Numbered from the stretch's first letter, positions 1 to 6,778 are shown. The stretch is 9,419 bases of DNA from Zoogloeaceae bacterium (GCA_031282665.1 JAITDH010000212.1:1-9419); one strand, 5' to 3'. Notes: generated by a model not told the origin, from the letters alone. Program-made: numbers and translations.

Positions 1-1
1 C

Positions 2-262
2 GTCCCCTTGATCGTCTGGCTGTCGAACAAGGACAAGCCGGAAAAAGCGTTTGTCAACGACCAGTCCAAGGAAGCCCTGAATTTCCAGATCACGATCCTC
101 ATCGCATCCATCATCGGTATTCTGCTGATTCCTGTGGTTATCGGAATCTTTCTGCTTCTGCTTGTGGGCATCGCCAATCTCGTATTTTGCATCGTCGCCG
201 GAATCGCCGCGAGCAAGGGGACGGAATACCGTTACCCCGTCACGTTGCGCCTGATCAGTTGA
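2..262 (+). CDS. DUF4870 (Tic20-like) membrane protein, C-terminal part
   Basis: The reading frame enters from the left edge, so the start codon is outside the window and about 86 codons are visible, ending in TGA at 260-262. The visible part opens with PLIVWLSNKDKPE, then FVNDQSKEALNFQ, followed by two hydrophobic stretches separated by a short loop and a polar tail. The order 'PLIVWL-K, F(V)xxQ-KEALNFQ, two membrane helices' is the signature I associate with DUF4870/Tic20-like small inner-membrane proteins of about 110 residues, so roughly the last three quarters are seen. The function of this family is not established. The gene converges on the regulator gene at 317-652, with a hairpin between them. 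Family assignment is fairly secure; no function is claimed. Confidence 0.75.
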   Translation, partial: VPLIVWLSNKDKPEKAFVNDQSKEALNFQITILIASIIGILLIPVVIGIFLLLLVGIANLVFCIVAGIAASKGTEYRYPVTLRLIS

Positions 263-281
263 TCGACAGGATCGCCCCAAA

Positions 282-307
282 GGCTGCCGGGCTGCCGCCC
301 GGTAGCC
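282..307. terminator. Bidirectional hairpin terminator between convergent genes
   Basis: An 11-bp stem (282-292 with 297-307) closes a 4-nt TGCC loop. All pairs are Watson-Crick except one G/T (G/U in RNA) at 286/303. It lies 19 bp after the DUF4870 stop and 9 bp beyond the stop of the leftward regulator gene. The flanks are CCCCAAA on the left and a three-T stretch on the right, so U-tracts are weak in both directions. The position, symmetry and strength support a shared transcription terminator or mRNA 3'-end stabiliser; termination itself is inferred. Confidence 0.6.
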
Positions 308-316
308 GACCTTTGC

Positions 317-652
317 TCAACTGGCCGCCAATACCAGATGCCCGACCGTTCCGACCGCGGGAGTCACCTTGATTTCGATGTCGTAACCAAGGCGATTCAG
401 GCAATCCATCAGCTTGCGTTCGGAGATGTTCGAGAAATCGCCGCGCATCATGCCGGATACTTTTGGTTGCGTGATACCCATCCGGCGCGCCGCTTCCTGC
501 TGTGTCAAGCCAAGGCGGCGCATGGCTTTCCTGATCTCGATCACCAGCCCCGATTTGATCTTGAGCGCCTCCGCATCCGGCAGGCCCAGATCGGCAAACA
601 GGTTGCCGGATCCTTCCCAACATTCGACGCCATCAATGATGTGTTGCTTCAT
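317..652 (-). CDS. HTH_37/XRE-family antitoxin-like regulator (HigA2-like), no toxin partner
   Basis: This is a 111-residue DNA-binding protein. The N-terminal part contains GSGNLFADLGLPDAEALK (residues about 15-32), a phrase typical of the HTH_37/COG5606 family. A helix-turn-helix follows at about residues 48-72 (LTQQEAARRMGITQPKVSGM), then a short C-terminal part ending in hydrophobic residues. Family members are usually antitoxins of HigBA/RelE-like type II pairs, or stand-alone regulators binding their own promoter. The start at 652 is supported by a GGAG sequence 7 nt upstream. The gene lies 34 bp after the polA stop on the same strand and may be co-transcribed with it. No toxin-sized ORF lies on either side: polA precedes it and the hairpin at 282-307 follows. 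The family call is secure; the regulatory target is unknown. Confidence 0.8.
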   Translation of the reverse strand: MKQHIIDGVECWEGSGNLFADLGLPDAEALKIKSGLVIEIRKAMRRLGLTQQEAARRMGITQPKVSGMMRGDFSNISERKLMDCLNRLGYDIEIKVTPAVGTVGHLVLAAS

Positions 653-686
653 CGCGTAACTCCTTCGCCCAGGTCTTCCGCCCCGC

Positions 687-3422
687 TCAATGCGCCGCTT
701 CCCAGTCGTTCCCGGTGCCGATTTCCGCCAGGAGCGGGACTTTCAGGGCGCCGACGCCGGCCATGAGGCGGGGGAGGTTGGCGTGGATGACGGCAAGCTC
801 GCCTTCCGGAACCTCCAGCACGAGTTCGTCATGGACTTGCAGGACCAGGCGGCTTTGCAGTTTTTCCCTTTCCAGCCAGCCCTCCACGGCGATCATGGCG
901 AGCTTGATGAGGTCGGCCGCCGTGCCCTGCATGGGCGCGTTGATGGCGGCGCGTTCGGCGGCCTGGCGGCGGACGGCGCTTCCGCTGGCGATGTCGGGCA
1001 GGTTCAGGCGGCGGCCGAGGACGGTCGTGACGTACCCGTCCTGGCGCGCCTTGTCGCGGGTTTCTTCCATGTAGCGCGCGACGCCGGGGTAGCGCGCGAA
1101 ATAGCGGTCGATGTAATGGCGGGCCTCGCTGCGGGCCAGGCCGAGGTTCTTCGCCAGACCGAAGGCGCTCATGCCGTAGATCAGGCCGAAATTGATGGTT
1201 TTCGCAACGCGCCGTTGTTCCGCGCCGACCTCCGCCGGCGGGATGCCGAAAATCTCCGCCGCCGTGGCGCGGTGCACGTCTTCCCCCTTGCCGAAGGCGG
1301 CGAGCAGGCCCTCGTCTTCGGAGAGGTGAGCCATGATCCGGAGCTCGATCTGCGAATAGTCGGCGGAGACGATGCGATGTCCGGGCGGGGCGATGAAGGC
1401 GGCGCGGATGCGGCGGCCTTCCTCGGTGCGCACCGGGATGTTCTGCAGGTTGGGGTCGGAAGAAGCCAGCCGCCCGGTGACGGCGGTGGCCTGGGAAAAA
1501 TGGGTATGCACCCGGCCGGTGGCGGGGTTTATCATGCGCGGCAGCTTGTCGGTATAGGTGCCTTTCAGCTTGGAAAGGCCGCGGTGCTCCAGGAGGAGCT
1601 TGGGCAGCGGGTAGTCGAGGGCGAGTTCCGCGAGGACTTCCTCGTCGGTGGAAGGGGTGCCGCCCGGCGTTTTTTTCCTCGCCGGAAGGTGGAGCTCGCC
1701 GAACAGGATTTCCGCCAGTTGCTTGGGGGAACCGAGGTTGAAGGGGCGTCCGGCCTGCCGGTGGGCTTCTTCTTCCAGCGCGAGGATCTGCCGGCCCAGG
1801 GCGTGGCTTTGCGCGCGCAGCAGGTCGGCATCGACCAGGACGCCGGTGCGTTCCATTTTGTAGAGGACTTCGCGCAGGGGCAGCTCGATGTCGCGGTAGA
1901 TGCGGAGAAGCCCGGCGTCCGCCGCGATCCTGGGGCGCAGGGTTTGCCCCAGGCGCAGGGTGAGGTCGGCATCTTCGGCGGCGTATTCGGCGGCCCGTTC
2001 GATATCGACCTCGGCAAAGCCGATCGCTTTCGCGCCCTTGCCGCACAGATCGCTGTAGGCGATCCCCGCGATGCCGAGATGACGGCGGGCGAGCTGGTCG
2101 AGATCGTGGCTTTTTTCCGATTCCAGGACGTAGGACTGCAACAGGGTATCTTCCGCGATGCCCGCCAGGCGGATGCCGTGATTGGCGAAGACATGCTGGT
2201 CGTATTTGACGTTCTGGCCGATTTTCCGATGCTCCGCCGATTCCAGCCAGGGCTTCAGCGAGGCCAGCGTCGCGGCGAAGGGCAACTGCTCGCAGACCAG
2301 CCCGCTGTGCGCGAGGGGAATGTAGCAGGCGATGCCGGGTTCGACGGCGAGCGAAATGCCGACGAGGCGGGCGGCGAAGGGATCGAGGCTCGTGGTTTCC
2401 GTGTCGATGGCGACGAGCGGCGCGGCGGCGATTCTTTCCTTCCAGCGGGCGAGATCGGCCTCGCCGCGCACGATCTCATAGGCGGCGCGGTGGCGGCCAT
2501 CCTCGATCAGGGGCAGGGCTTCCGCCTGCGGCGCGACATAGCGGCGCGGCGCGGCGCGCGTGGCTTGCCCTCCGCCTTCCCCACCCAGTTCCGCCAGCCA
2601 GCCGCGGAAATCGTAGCGCGTGTAGAGTTCCTCCAGCGCCGCCCTGTCCGGCGCGCGCGCCCGCAATTCGTCCGGCGCGGGCAGATCGGGAACATGCCGC
2701 TCGATGGTGACCAGTTTCCTGCCCAGCGGCAGGAAATCGAGATGGTCGCGCAGGTTCTGCCCGACCGCTCCCCCGATGCTCCCGGCGGCCGCCACGACGG
2801 CATCCAGGCTGCCGTATTCCCGCAGCCATTTGGCCGCCGTCTTCGGGCCGCACTTGGCGACGCCGGGAACGTTGTCCACCGCGTCCCCCACCAGGGCGAG
2901 ATAATCGACGATGCGTTCCGGCGCGACGCCGAACTTGGCCTCCACGCCGGCCCGGTCGAGCATTTCCCCGCTCATCGTATTGATGAGCCGCGTCCTTTCC
3001 GTGACCAGTTGCGCGAGATCCTTGTCGCCCGTGGAGACGACGATTTCCATGCCGCGTTCTTCCGCCTGCCGGGCCAGGCTGCCGATCACATCGTCGGCTT
3101 CCACGCCCTCCACCATCAGGAGCGGCCAGCCCATGGCCTGGATGGCGGCGTGGATCGGCGCGATCTGCAAGGCGAGATCGTCCGGCATCGGCGGCCGTTG
3201 CGCCTTGTAGGCGGGATACCATTCGTCACGAAAGTTTTTCCCCTTCGCATCGAACACGACCGCTCTATAATCCGCCTTGAAGTCGCCCTCCAGGCGGCGC
3301 AACATGGCAAGCACGCCTTTCATCGCGCCGGTGGGAAAGCCTTCCCGGCTGCGCAGATCCGGCAGGGCATGAAAGGCGCGATACAGATAGGACGATCCAT
3401 CAACCAATAAAAGCAGGGACAT
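687..3422 (-). CDS. polA: DNA polymerase I (three-domain)
   Basis: This 911-residue enzyme fills gaps during Okazaki fragment processing and excision repair; E. coli PolA has 928 residues. The 5' nuclease domain spans about 1-290: D8 in LLVDGSSYLYRAF, EADDVIG at 108-114, STGDKDL at 130-136, and a helix-hairpin-helix near 177-200. The 3'-5' exonuclease is intact, with D340/E342 (AIDTETT), N404/D408 (NVKYD) and Y480/D484 (YAAED), so proofreading should work. In the polymerase domain, motif A has D688 (SADYSQIELR), motif B has K741 (RRVAKTINFGLIYG) and motif C has D865 (LQVHDELVLEVP). ATG at 3422 is chosen because MSLLLLVDGSS matches the usual PolA N-terminus. The same frame is open to 3587, but that extension has no family character. 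No Shine-Dalgarno sequence precedes 3422. It is divergent from, and nearly abuts, the LOG gene. Confidence 0.97.
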   Translation of the reverse strand: MSLLLLVDGSSYLYRAFHALPDLRSREGFPTGAMKGVLAMLRRLEGDFKADYRAVVFDAKGKNFRDEWYPAYKAQRPPMPDDLALQIAPIHAAIQAMGWPLLMVEGVEADDVIGSLARQAEERGMEIVVSTGDKDLAQLVTERTRLINTMSGEMLDRAGVEAKFGVAPERIVDYLALVGDAVDNVPGVAKCGPKTAAKWLREYGSLDAVVAAAGSIGGAVGQNLRDHLDFLPLGRKLVTIERHVPDLPAPDELRARAPDRAALEELYTRYDFRGWLAELGGEGGGQATRAAPRRYVAPQAEALPLIEDGRHRAAYEIVRGEADLARWKERIAAAPLVAIDTETTSLDPFAARLVGISLAVEPGIACYIPLAHSGLVCEQLPFAATLASLKPWLESAEHRKIGQNVKYDQHVFANHGIRLAGIAEDTLLQSYVLESEKSHDLDQLARRHLGIAGIAYSDLCGKGAKAIGFAEVDIERAAEYAAEDADLTLRLGQTLRPRIAADAGLLRIYRDIELPLREVLYKMERTGVLVDADLLRAQSHALGRQILALEEEAHRQAGRPFNLGSPKQLAEILFGELHLPARKKTPGGTPSTDEEVLAELALDYPLPKLLLEHRGLSKLKGTYTDKLPRMINPATGRVHTHFSQATAVTGRLASSDPNLQNIPVRTEEGRRIRAAFIAPPGHRIVSADYSQIELRIMAHLSEDEGLLAAFGKGEDVHRATAAEIFGIPPAEVGAEQRRVAKTINFGLIYGMSAFGLAKNLGLARSEARHYIDRYFARYPGVARYMEETRDKARQDGYVTTVLGRRLNLPDIASGSAVRRQAAERAAINAPMQGTAADLIKLAMIAVEGWLEREKLQSRLVLQVHDELVLEVPEGELAVIHANLPRLMAGVGALKVPLLAEIGTGNDWEAAH

Positions 3423-3429
3423 GGCAATC

Positions 3430-4143
3430 ATGCAGGAAAAGGAAAAAACACCCGAAGTACCTCCGGAATCCGGCGCCGCGCGGGAAGCGTGGCGCGTCTT
3501 CGGCATTATGTCAGAATTCGTCGAAGCCACCGACCGTCTGAAATGCATTCGCCCCGCCGTTTCCCTTTTCGGCAGCGCCCGGGTCAAGCCGGAACACCCG
3601 TCCTACAAGCTGGCGGAAACCATTGCCCGCAAGCTCTCCGACGCCGGATTCTCCGTCATTTCCGGCGGCGGGCCGGGGATGATGGAAGCCGTCAACAAGG
3701 GCGCCTTCGCGGGGAAATCCCCTTCCGTCGGTCTCAACATCGAGTTGCCGCACGAGCAGAAGGCGAACGACTACCAGGATATCACGCTGACCTTCCGCCA
3801 CTTCTTCGCCCGCAAATACATGTTCGTGCGCTTCGCCAGCGCCTACGTCGTCATGCCGGGCGGCTTCGGCACGCTGGACGAACTGCTGGAAGCGGCCACC
3901 CTCGTGCAGACCCGAAAAAGCCCTTCGATCCCCATCATCCTCGTCGGCCGCAGCTTCTGGCAGGGGCTGATCGACTGGTTCGCCGACCAGTTGCTCGGCA
4001 TGCAGATGATCGACCCCGGCGACCTGGATCTCCTCCAGATCATCGACGAACCGGACGAGGTCGTCGCCGCCATTTTCCGGCATTACGAATCCAAGGGCTT
4101 CATGCCTTCGGTGACGGAACGGGAATTGATGCTGAATTTGTAG
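3430..4143 (+). CDS. LOG-family (TIGR00730) nucleotide 5'-monophosphate phosphoribohydrolase-like protein
   Basis: The protein is 237 residues from ATG 3430, or 240 from ATG 3421. The start at 3430 is preferred because AGGGA lies 10 nt upstream of it but only 1 nt from the ATG at 3421. It has a Rossmann-type fold with the two LOG signatures: GGGPGMMEAVNKGA (residues 82-95, counted from 3421) and PGGFGTLDE (146-154). Proteins of this family cleave the N-glycosidic bond of nucleoside 5'-monophosphates (cytokinin activation in plants and some bacteria; purine nucleotide turnover by PpnN in enterics). The old label 'lysine decarboxylase' is a misannotation. The N-terminal ~45 residues, including AWRVFGIMSEFVEATDRL, are an extension common to the longer bacterial subgroup. 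The bacterial substrate cannot be read from sequence. The gene is transcribed away from polA and converges on tolA. Confidence 0.88.
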   Translation: MQEKEKTPEVPPESGAAREAWRVFGIMSEFVEATDRLKCIRPAVSLFGSARVKPEHPSYKLAETIARKLSDAGFSVISGGGPGMMEAVNKGAFAGKSPSVGLNIELPHEQKANDYQDITLTFRHFFARKYMFVRFASAYVVMPGGFGTLDELLEAATLVQTRKSPSIPIILVGRSFWQGLIDWFADQLLGMQMIDPGDLDLLQIIDEPDEVVAAIFRHYESKGFMPSVTERELMLNL

Positions 4144-4203
4144 CGGGAGACAGAGGACAGAGCGCTCGCTTTGTGATCTGTGGATCAGTCGTCAGTTGGT
4201 TTC

Positions 4204-4235
4204 GTAGGTTGGATAAGCCGAAGGCGCAATCCGAT
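4204..4235 (+). repeat. REP-like unit, left copy
   Basis: GTAG (4204-4207) is followed by an outer stem GTTGGAT (4208-4214) pairing with ATCCGAT (4229-4235), and an inner stem GCC-GAA-GGC (4217-4225). An AA bulge on one side and GCA on the other separate the stems. The outer stem has two G/T pairs. This tetranucleotide plus bulged hairpin is the layout of REP sequences recognised by RAYT transposase-like enzymes. Confidence 0.7.
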
Positions 4236-4306
4236 AATCGTTCATCCCCGGCGCGAAGCGCCGCTGTTCTTTGATTTGCGATGCTGCGCATCGTATGGGT
4301 TGCATT

Positions 4307-4338
4307 GTCGGATTGCGCCTGCGGCTTATCCAACCTAC
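4307..4338 (-). repeat. REP-like unit, right copy
   Basis: On the minus strand, GTAG (4338-4335) precedes an outer stem GTTGGAT (4334-4328) pairing with ATCCGAC (4313-4307), and an inner stem GCC-GCA-GGC (4325-4317). It differs from the left copy at two positions. One lies in the inner loop (C for A). The other restores a G-C pair at the base of the outer stem. Both changes preserve the fold. Confidence 0.7.
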
Positions 4339-4360
4339 GAAACCGACGCCACGCCTCGTC

Positions 4361-4380
4361 ATTGCGACAAATTGCGGCAA
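4361..4380. repeat. Short tandem direct repeat, 2 x 10 bp
   Basis: ATTGCGACAA is followed directly by ATTGCGGCAA (9 of 10 identical), just outside the right end of the REP doublet in the convergent gap downstream of tolA. No function can be assigned and it may be chance. Confidence 0.4.
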
Positions 4381-4444
4381 GACTTTTTCTCCACTTTTAA
4401 TCACACCCCGGAGAGTTCCTCAAACGATGGAAAACCGGATCCCC

Positions 4445-5203
4445 TCACTCGCAGGAGGTGTTTTCATAGGGACAGTAGGTGATTTCCAGGTTGCGTTGGA
4501 AAACCGAGGGATCGTCGGGTTTGGGCAGGGGGGAGGATTTCAGGATGGCGCGCATGATCGCTTCGTCCAGCGCGGAATTGCCGCTGGAGCGCATGATCCG
4601 GGGGGAGCCCAGCACTTCGCCGGTGGGCAGGAGGTTGACGGAGAAAACCGCCCTGGGGTTGCCGATGATGTTCAAGGGCAGGATGATATTGCCGCGCACC
4701 TTGTCCTTGATCTTTCCCAGCCAGTTGCTTTCGGCCACCTTGCGCCCCGCGGATCGCTGCACTTCCTCGCCGGCCTGCATGCGAAGCTGCGCGAGCCGTT
4801 CGTCGCGTTCCTGCCGCGTCGTCTTGAGATCCTGCTCCAAGAGATCCCGGAAATCTTCTTTCTTTTCCCTTGGCGGCTTTTTCTCTTCCTTCTTTTTTTC
4901 TTCCTTTTTGTCCGGCTGCACGATATCCGGTTTTTTTTCGGGTTTCGGCGCTTCCACCCGTGGTTCCGGTTCGGGCTTGGGGGGTTGCCTGACCTGTTGC
5001 GGCTCGACGGGTGGCGGTGCGACCGCGGGCGGCGGCGAGGCAGCGGCGCGATAGGTCGGCGACCAGAGTTCCACTTCGACGGCGGCATGTTCGGTTTTCC
5101 ACTGGACGCCGAAAAAGAGCGCCAGGACGAGCAGCAGATGCACCGCAATGGTGATCGCCAGGGCTTTTTTCCTGCCGGGTTCCCGATTGGCTTCGTGCAG
5201 CAT
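4445..5203 (-). CDS. tolA: TolA, short form (Tol-Pal trans-periplasmic arm)
   Basis: This 252-residue protein links the TolQR motor in the inner membrane to Pal/TolB at the outer membrane and is needed for outer-membrane constriction at division. One N-terminal membrane helix (about 13-33) carries H22, the position of the conserved His in the TolA/TonB transmembrane SHLS-type motif. A proline-rich then Lys/Glu-rich linker follows (about 55-118: PPPVEPQQ, then KKEEKKKEEKK), then a helical part and a TonB/TolA C-terminal domain (about 160-252, with RVGxI-like KVRGNIILP and SSGNSALDEAI). It is much shorter than enteric TolA (about 420 residues), mainly in the linker. C244 and C251 near the end could form a disulfide. 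The start lies 3 bp after the tolR stop. A TonB label is possible, but the neighbours favour TolA. Confidence 0.88.
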   Translation of the reverse strand: MLHEANREPGRKKALAITIAVHLLLVLALFFGVQWKTEHAAVEVELWSPTYRAAASPPPAVAPPPVEPQQVRQPPKPEPEPRVEAPKPEKKPDIVQPDKKEEKKKEEKKPPREKKEDFRDLLEQDLKTTRQERDERLAQLRMQAGEEVQRSAGRKVAESNWLGKIKDKVRGNIILPLNIIGNPRAVFSVNLLPTGEVLGSPRIMRSSGNSALDEAIMRAILKSSPLPKPDDPSVFQRNLEITYCPYENTSCE

Positions 5204-5206
5204 GGC

Positions 5207-5611
5207 CTATTTCCGCGCGGTTTCCAGGCCGACGCGCCCGATGCCGATCGACTTGATCGCTTCCAGCGCCTGGAGAACGGTTTCATAGCGGGCCGATTTG
5301 TCGCCCGCGACCAGCACCGCCAGATCCGGGTTCGTCCGCTGTTCCTCCCGCAGCATCTTGGCCAGGTCTTCCGGAAGGACGGGGAGCGGCGCCGAATTTT
5401 CGCGCACGATCCGGAAGCCGCCGTCGGCGCCGACTTCGACGCGCAGGGGATGATCCGGCGGCACGTTGGCCTTTTCCACCGTCGGCAGGTCGATGCTGCC
5501 GGTCTGCATCATCGGGGCGGCCACCATGAAGATGACCAGCAGCACGAGCATGACGTCGATATAGGGGACGACGTTGATTTCATTTTTCAGGCGGCGCGCT
5601 GGACGGCGCAT
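5207..5611 (-). CDS. tolR: TolR, ExbD/TolR-family motor subunit
   Basis: This 134-residue inner-membrane protein couples proton flow through TolQ-TolR to movement of TolA. The N-terminus MRRPARRLKNEINVVPYIDV leads into a single membrane helix (about 17-36) with D19, equivalent to the essential membrane Asp of TolR. A periplasmic domain follows, including DLPTVEKA and VLVAGDKSARYETVLQALE. Length is close to E. coli TolR (142). The frame is open further upstream, but ATG 5611 fits the family N-terminus and has GGAG 7 nt before it. It is 25 bp after tolQ and 3 bp before tolA, so translation of tolR and tolA is probably linked. Confidence 0.94.
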   Translation of the reverse strand: MRRPARRLKNEINVVPYIDVMLVLLVIFMVAAPMMQTGSIDLPTVEKANVPPDHPLRVEVGADGGFRIVRENSAPLPVLPEDLAKMLREEQRTNPDLAVLVAGDKSARYETVLQALEAIKSIGIGRVGLETARK

Positions 5612-5636
5612 GGCGGTTCTCCGGTAGGGTGGCGGG

Positions 5637-6314
5637 TCAGCGCATCTGGCGCTGGAGGATGTTGGAGAATTCTTCCATGAAGGATTCGTAGCGCGTCGCC
5701 AGGCGGTCGATGTCGTGCGAAAAACGATTGTAGGCGAGCACGGCGGGAATCGCGGCGAACAGGCCGGTCGCGGTGGCCACCAGCGCTTCGGCGATGCCCG
5801 GCGCGACGGAGGAGAGGGTCGCCTGCCCGACGTTGCCGAGGGCGCGGAAGGCATGCATGATGCCCCAGACGGTGCCGAACAGGCCGACGTAGGGAGAAAC
5901 GGATCCCGCGGAGGCAAGGAAGGAGAGATGCGCTTCGAGCGCGTCCAGCTCGCGCTGGAAAGTCGCCCGCATGGCGCGGCGGGAGCCGTCGATCACGTCG
6001 CTGGATTCCAGGCCCTTGCGGCCTTTCAGGTTGGTGAATTCACGAAAGCCCGCTTCGAAGATCCGCTCCATGCTGCCCGCGTGATGGCGGTTCCGGGTGG
6101 CGCTGTTGTAGAGATTGTTGAGGTCGCCGCCCGACCAGAAATCTCGTTCGAAACGGTCGGTTTTCTGCCGGGAGTCGCGCACGGTGAACCATTTGATGCA
6201 TATGTAATAGCAGGACATGATGGAGACGCCGGCCAGGAGCGCCATGACGATCTGTACCACCATACTGGCGTTCAACACCAGTTGCAAAATGGACATGTCC
6301 TGGGTGATGTTCAT
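5637..6314 (-). CDS. tolQ: TolQ, MotA/TolQ/ExbB proton-channel family
   Basis: This 225-residue inner-membrane protein forms the oligomeric ring of the Tol motor. It has three membrane helices at about 14-38, 131-153 and 170-193, separated by a large cytoplasmic loop. The helix 2-3 region carries the family signatures SVSPYVGLFGTVWGIMHAF (T148) and GIAEALVATATGLFAAIPAV (T181, T183). ATG 6314 overlaps the ybgC stop as ATGA, so translation is coupled, and AAGGAG lies 8 nt upstream. Size and topology match the family (E. coli TolQ about 230). Confidence 0.96.
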   Translation of the reverse strand: MNITQDMSILQLVLNASMVVQIVMALLAGVSIMSCYYICIKWFTVRDSRQKTDRFERDFWSGGDLNNLYNSATRNRHHAGSMERIFEAGFREFTNLKGRKGLESSDVIDGSRRAMRATFQRELDALEAHLSFLASAGSVSPYVGLFGTVWGIMHAFRALGNVGQATLSSVAPGIAEALVATATGLFAAIPAVLAYNRFSHDIDRLATRYESFMEEFSNILQRQMR

Positions 6315-6778
6315 GCAAGAGACTCCTTTTGGTTTGACGGATTTTCAGGGGCGGCTGTTCCCAGTTGCGCGTTTACCTTTTCCCGCAGCACGGCGGGAAT
6401 CGGGGCGCTCTTCATCTTGCCGACATCGACGCAGACCACCTGCACCGTGCCGCTGACCAGATATTGTTCTCCCCGGCGGGCATATTGGCGGAAGACGACC
6501 TGGGCGCGGCCCATTTTTTCCACGCTCAGGCCGACCGCCAGGAGATCGTCCAGGCGACCCGGCGCGTGGTAATCGACATGCACGGTCTTCACGGCGAAGG
6601 CCAGGCCGTGCCCGGCCATCAGATCGTCCTGCCCGGAGCCGACGATCTGGCGCATCCATTCGGTGCGGCAGCGCTCGAAGAATTTGAGATAGCTGGCGTA
6701 ATACACGATGCCCGCCGCGTCGGTGTCCTCATAGTAGACACGCACCGGCAAGATGAAATCCTGAAGTTTTTCCGACAT
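6311..6778 (-). CDS. ybgC: YbgC, tol-pal-associated acyl-CoA thioesterase
   Basis: This 155-residue hotdog-fold thioesterase (4-hydroxybenzoyl-CoA thioesterase type) hydrolyses acyl-CoA esters in the cytoplasm and is commonly the first gene of tol-pal operons. The catalytic-region signature is complete: VYYEDTDAAGIVYYASYL (14-31), with D18/D20 in the active-site loop, then FFERCRTEW (33-41). HVDYHAPGRLDD (67-78) is a second conserved stretch. The start at 6778 has AGGAG 6 nt upstream. It follows the qseG-like gene by 15 bp and overlaps tolQ by 4 bp, placing it firmly inside the transcription unit. Confidence 0.95.
   Translation of the reverse strand: MSEKLQDFILPVRVYYEDTDAAGIVYYASYLKFFERCRTEWMRQIVGSGQDDLMAGHGLAFAVKTVHVDYHAPGRLDDLLAVGLSVEKMGRAQVVFRQYARRGEQYLVSGTVQVVCVDVGKMKSAPIPAVLREKVNAQLGTAAPENPSNQKESLA

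Larger units (their letters stand above)
4198..4344. repeat. REP-like inverted doublet (BIME-like palindromic element)
   Basis: Two 41-bp arms, 4198-4238 and 4304-4344, are inverted copies of each other with only two mismatches, around a 65-bp spacer. Each arm is itself a REP-like unit (listed separately): a GTAG tetranucleotide, then a bulged hairpin. The GTAG ends face outward. The spacer carries two further hairpins: 4250-4262 (GGCGC-GAA-GCGCC) and 4279-4293 (CGATGC-TGC-GCATCG). REP/BIME elements are non-autonomous intergenic repeats mobilised by RAYT (TnpA-REP) enzymes, and often sit between convergent genes, as here (LOG gene and tolA). Such elements can stabilise mRNA 3' ends or terminate transcription. 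The repeat structure is directly visible; assignment to a RAYT-dependent family is inference. The rest of the 4144-4444 gap holds no gene that I can support. Confidence 0.85.

Noticed and set aside
690..3410. 906-codon open frame on the plus strand opposite polA
   Set aside because: polA on the other strand is complete with every catalytic motif. This frame is the antisense of a G+C-biased gene and has the His/Asp/Arg/Gly-rich, domain-free composition expected of that.
3423..3587. N-terminal extension of polA to an earlier Met at 3587
   Set aside because: The extra 55 residues have no PolA character, overlap the LOG gene, and the typical N-terminus begins at 3422.
3670..3870. Lysine decarboxylase annotation for the LOG-family gene
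   Set aside because: The GGGPxxMEA and PGGxGTxxE motifs are LOG phosphoribohydrolase signatures; the decarboxylase label is a known historical error.
4885..4940. T-rich stretch on the plus strand as a terminator
   Set aside because: It is the complement of Lys/Glu codons in the tolA linker, with no hairpin before it.
4271..5680. 469-codon plus-strand frame across tolA and tolR
   Set aside because: It is antisense to well-supported tolA/tolR and translates to low-complexity Phe/Arg-rich sequence from the Lys/Glu linker; no family is recognisable.
5612..5917. Longer tolR frame starting at 5917
   Set aside because: It would overlap tolQ out of frame with unrelated sequence. ATG 5611 has a good ribosome site and the family N-terminus.
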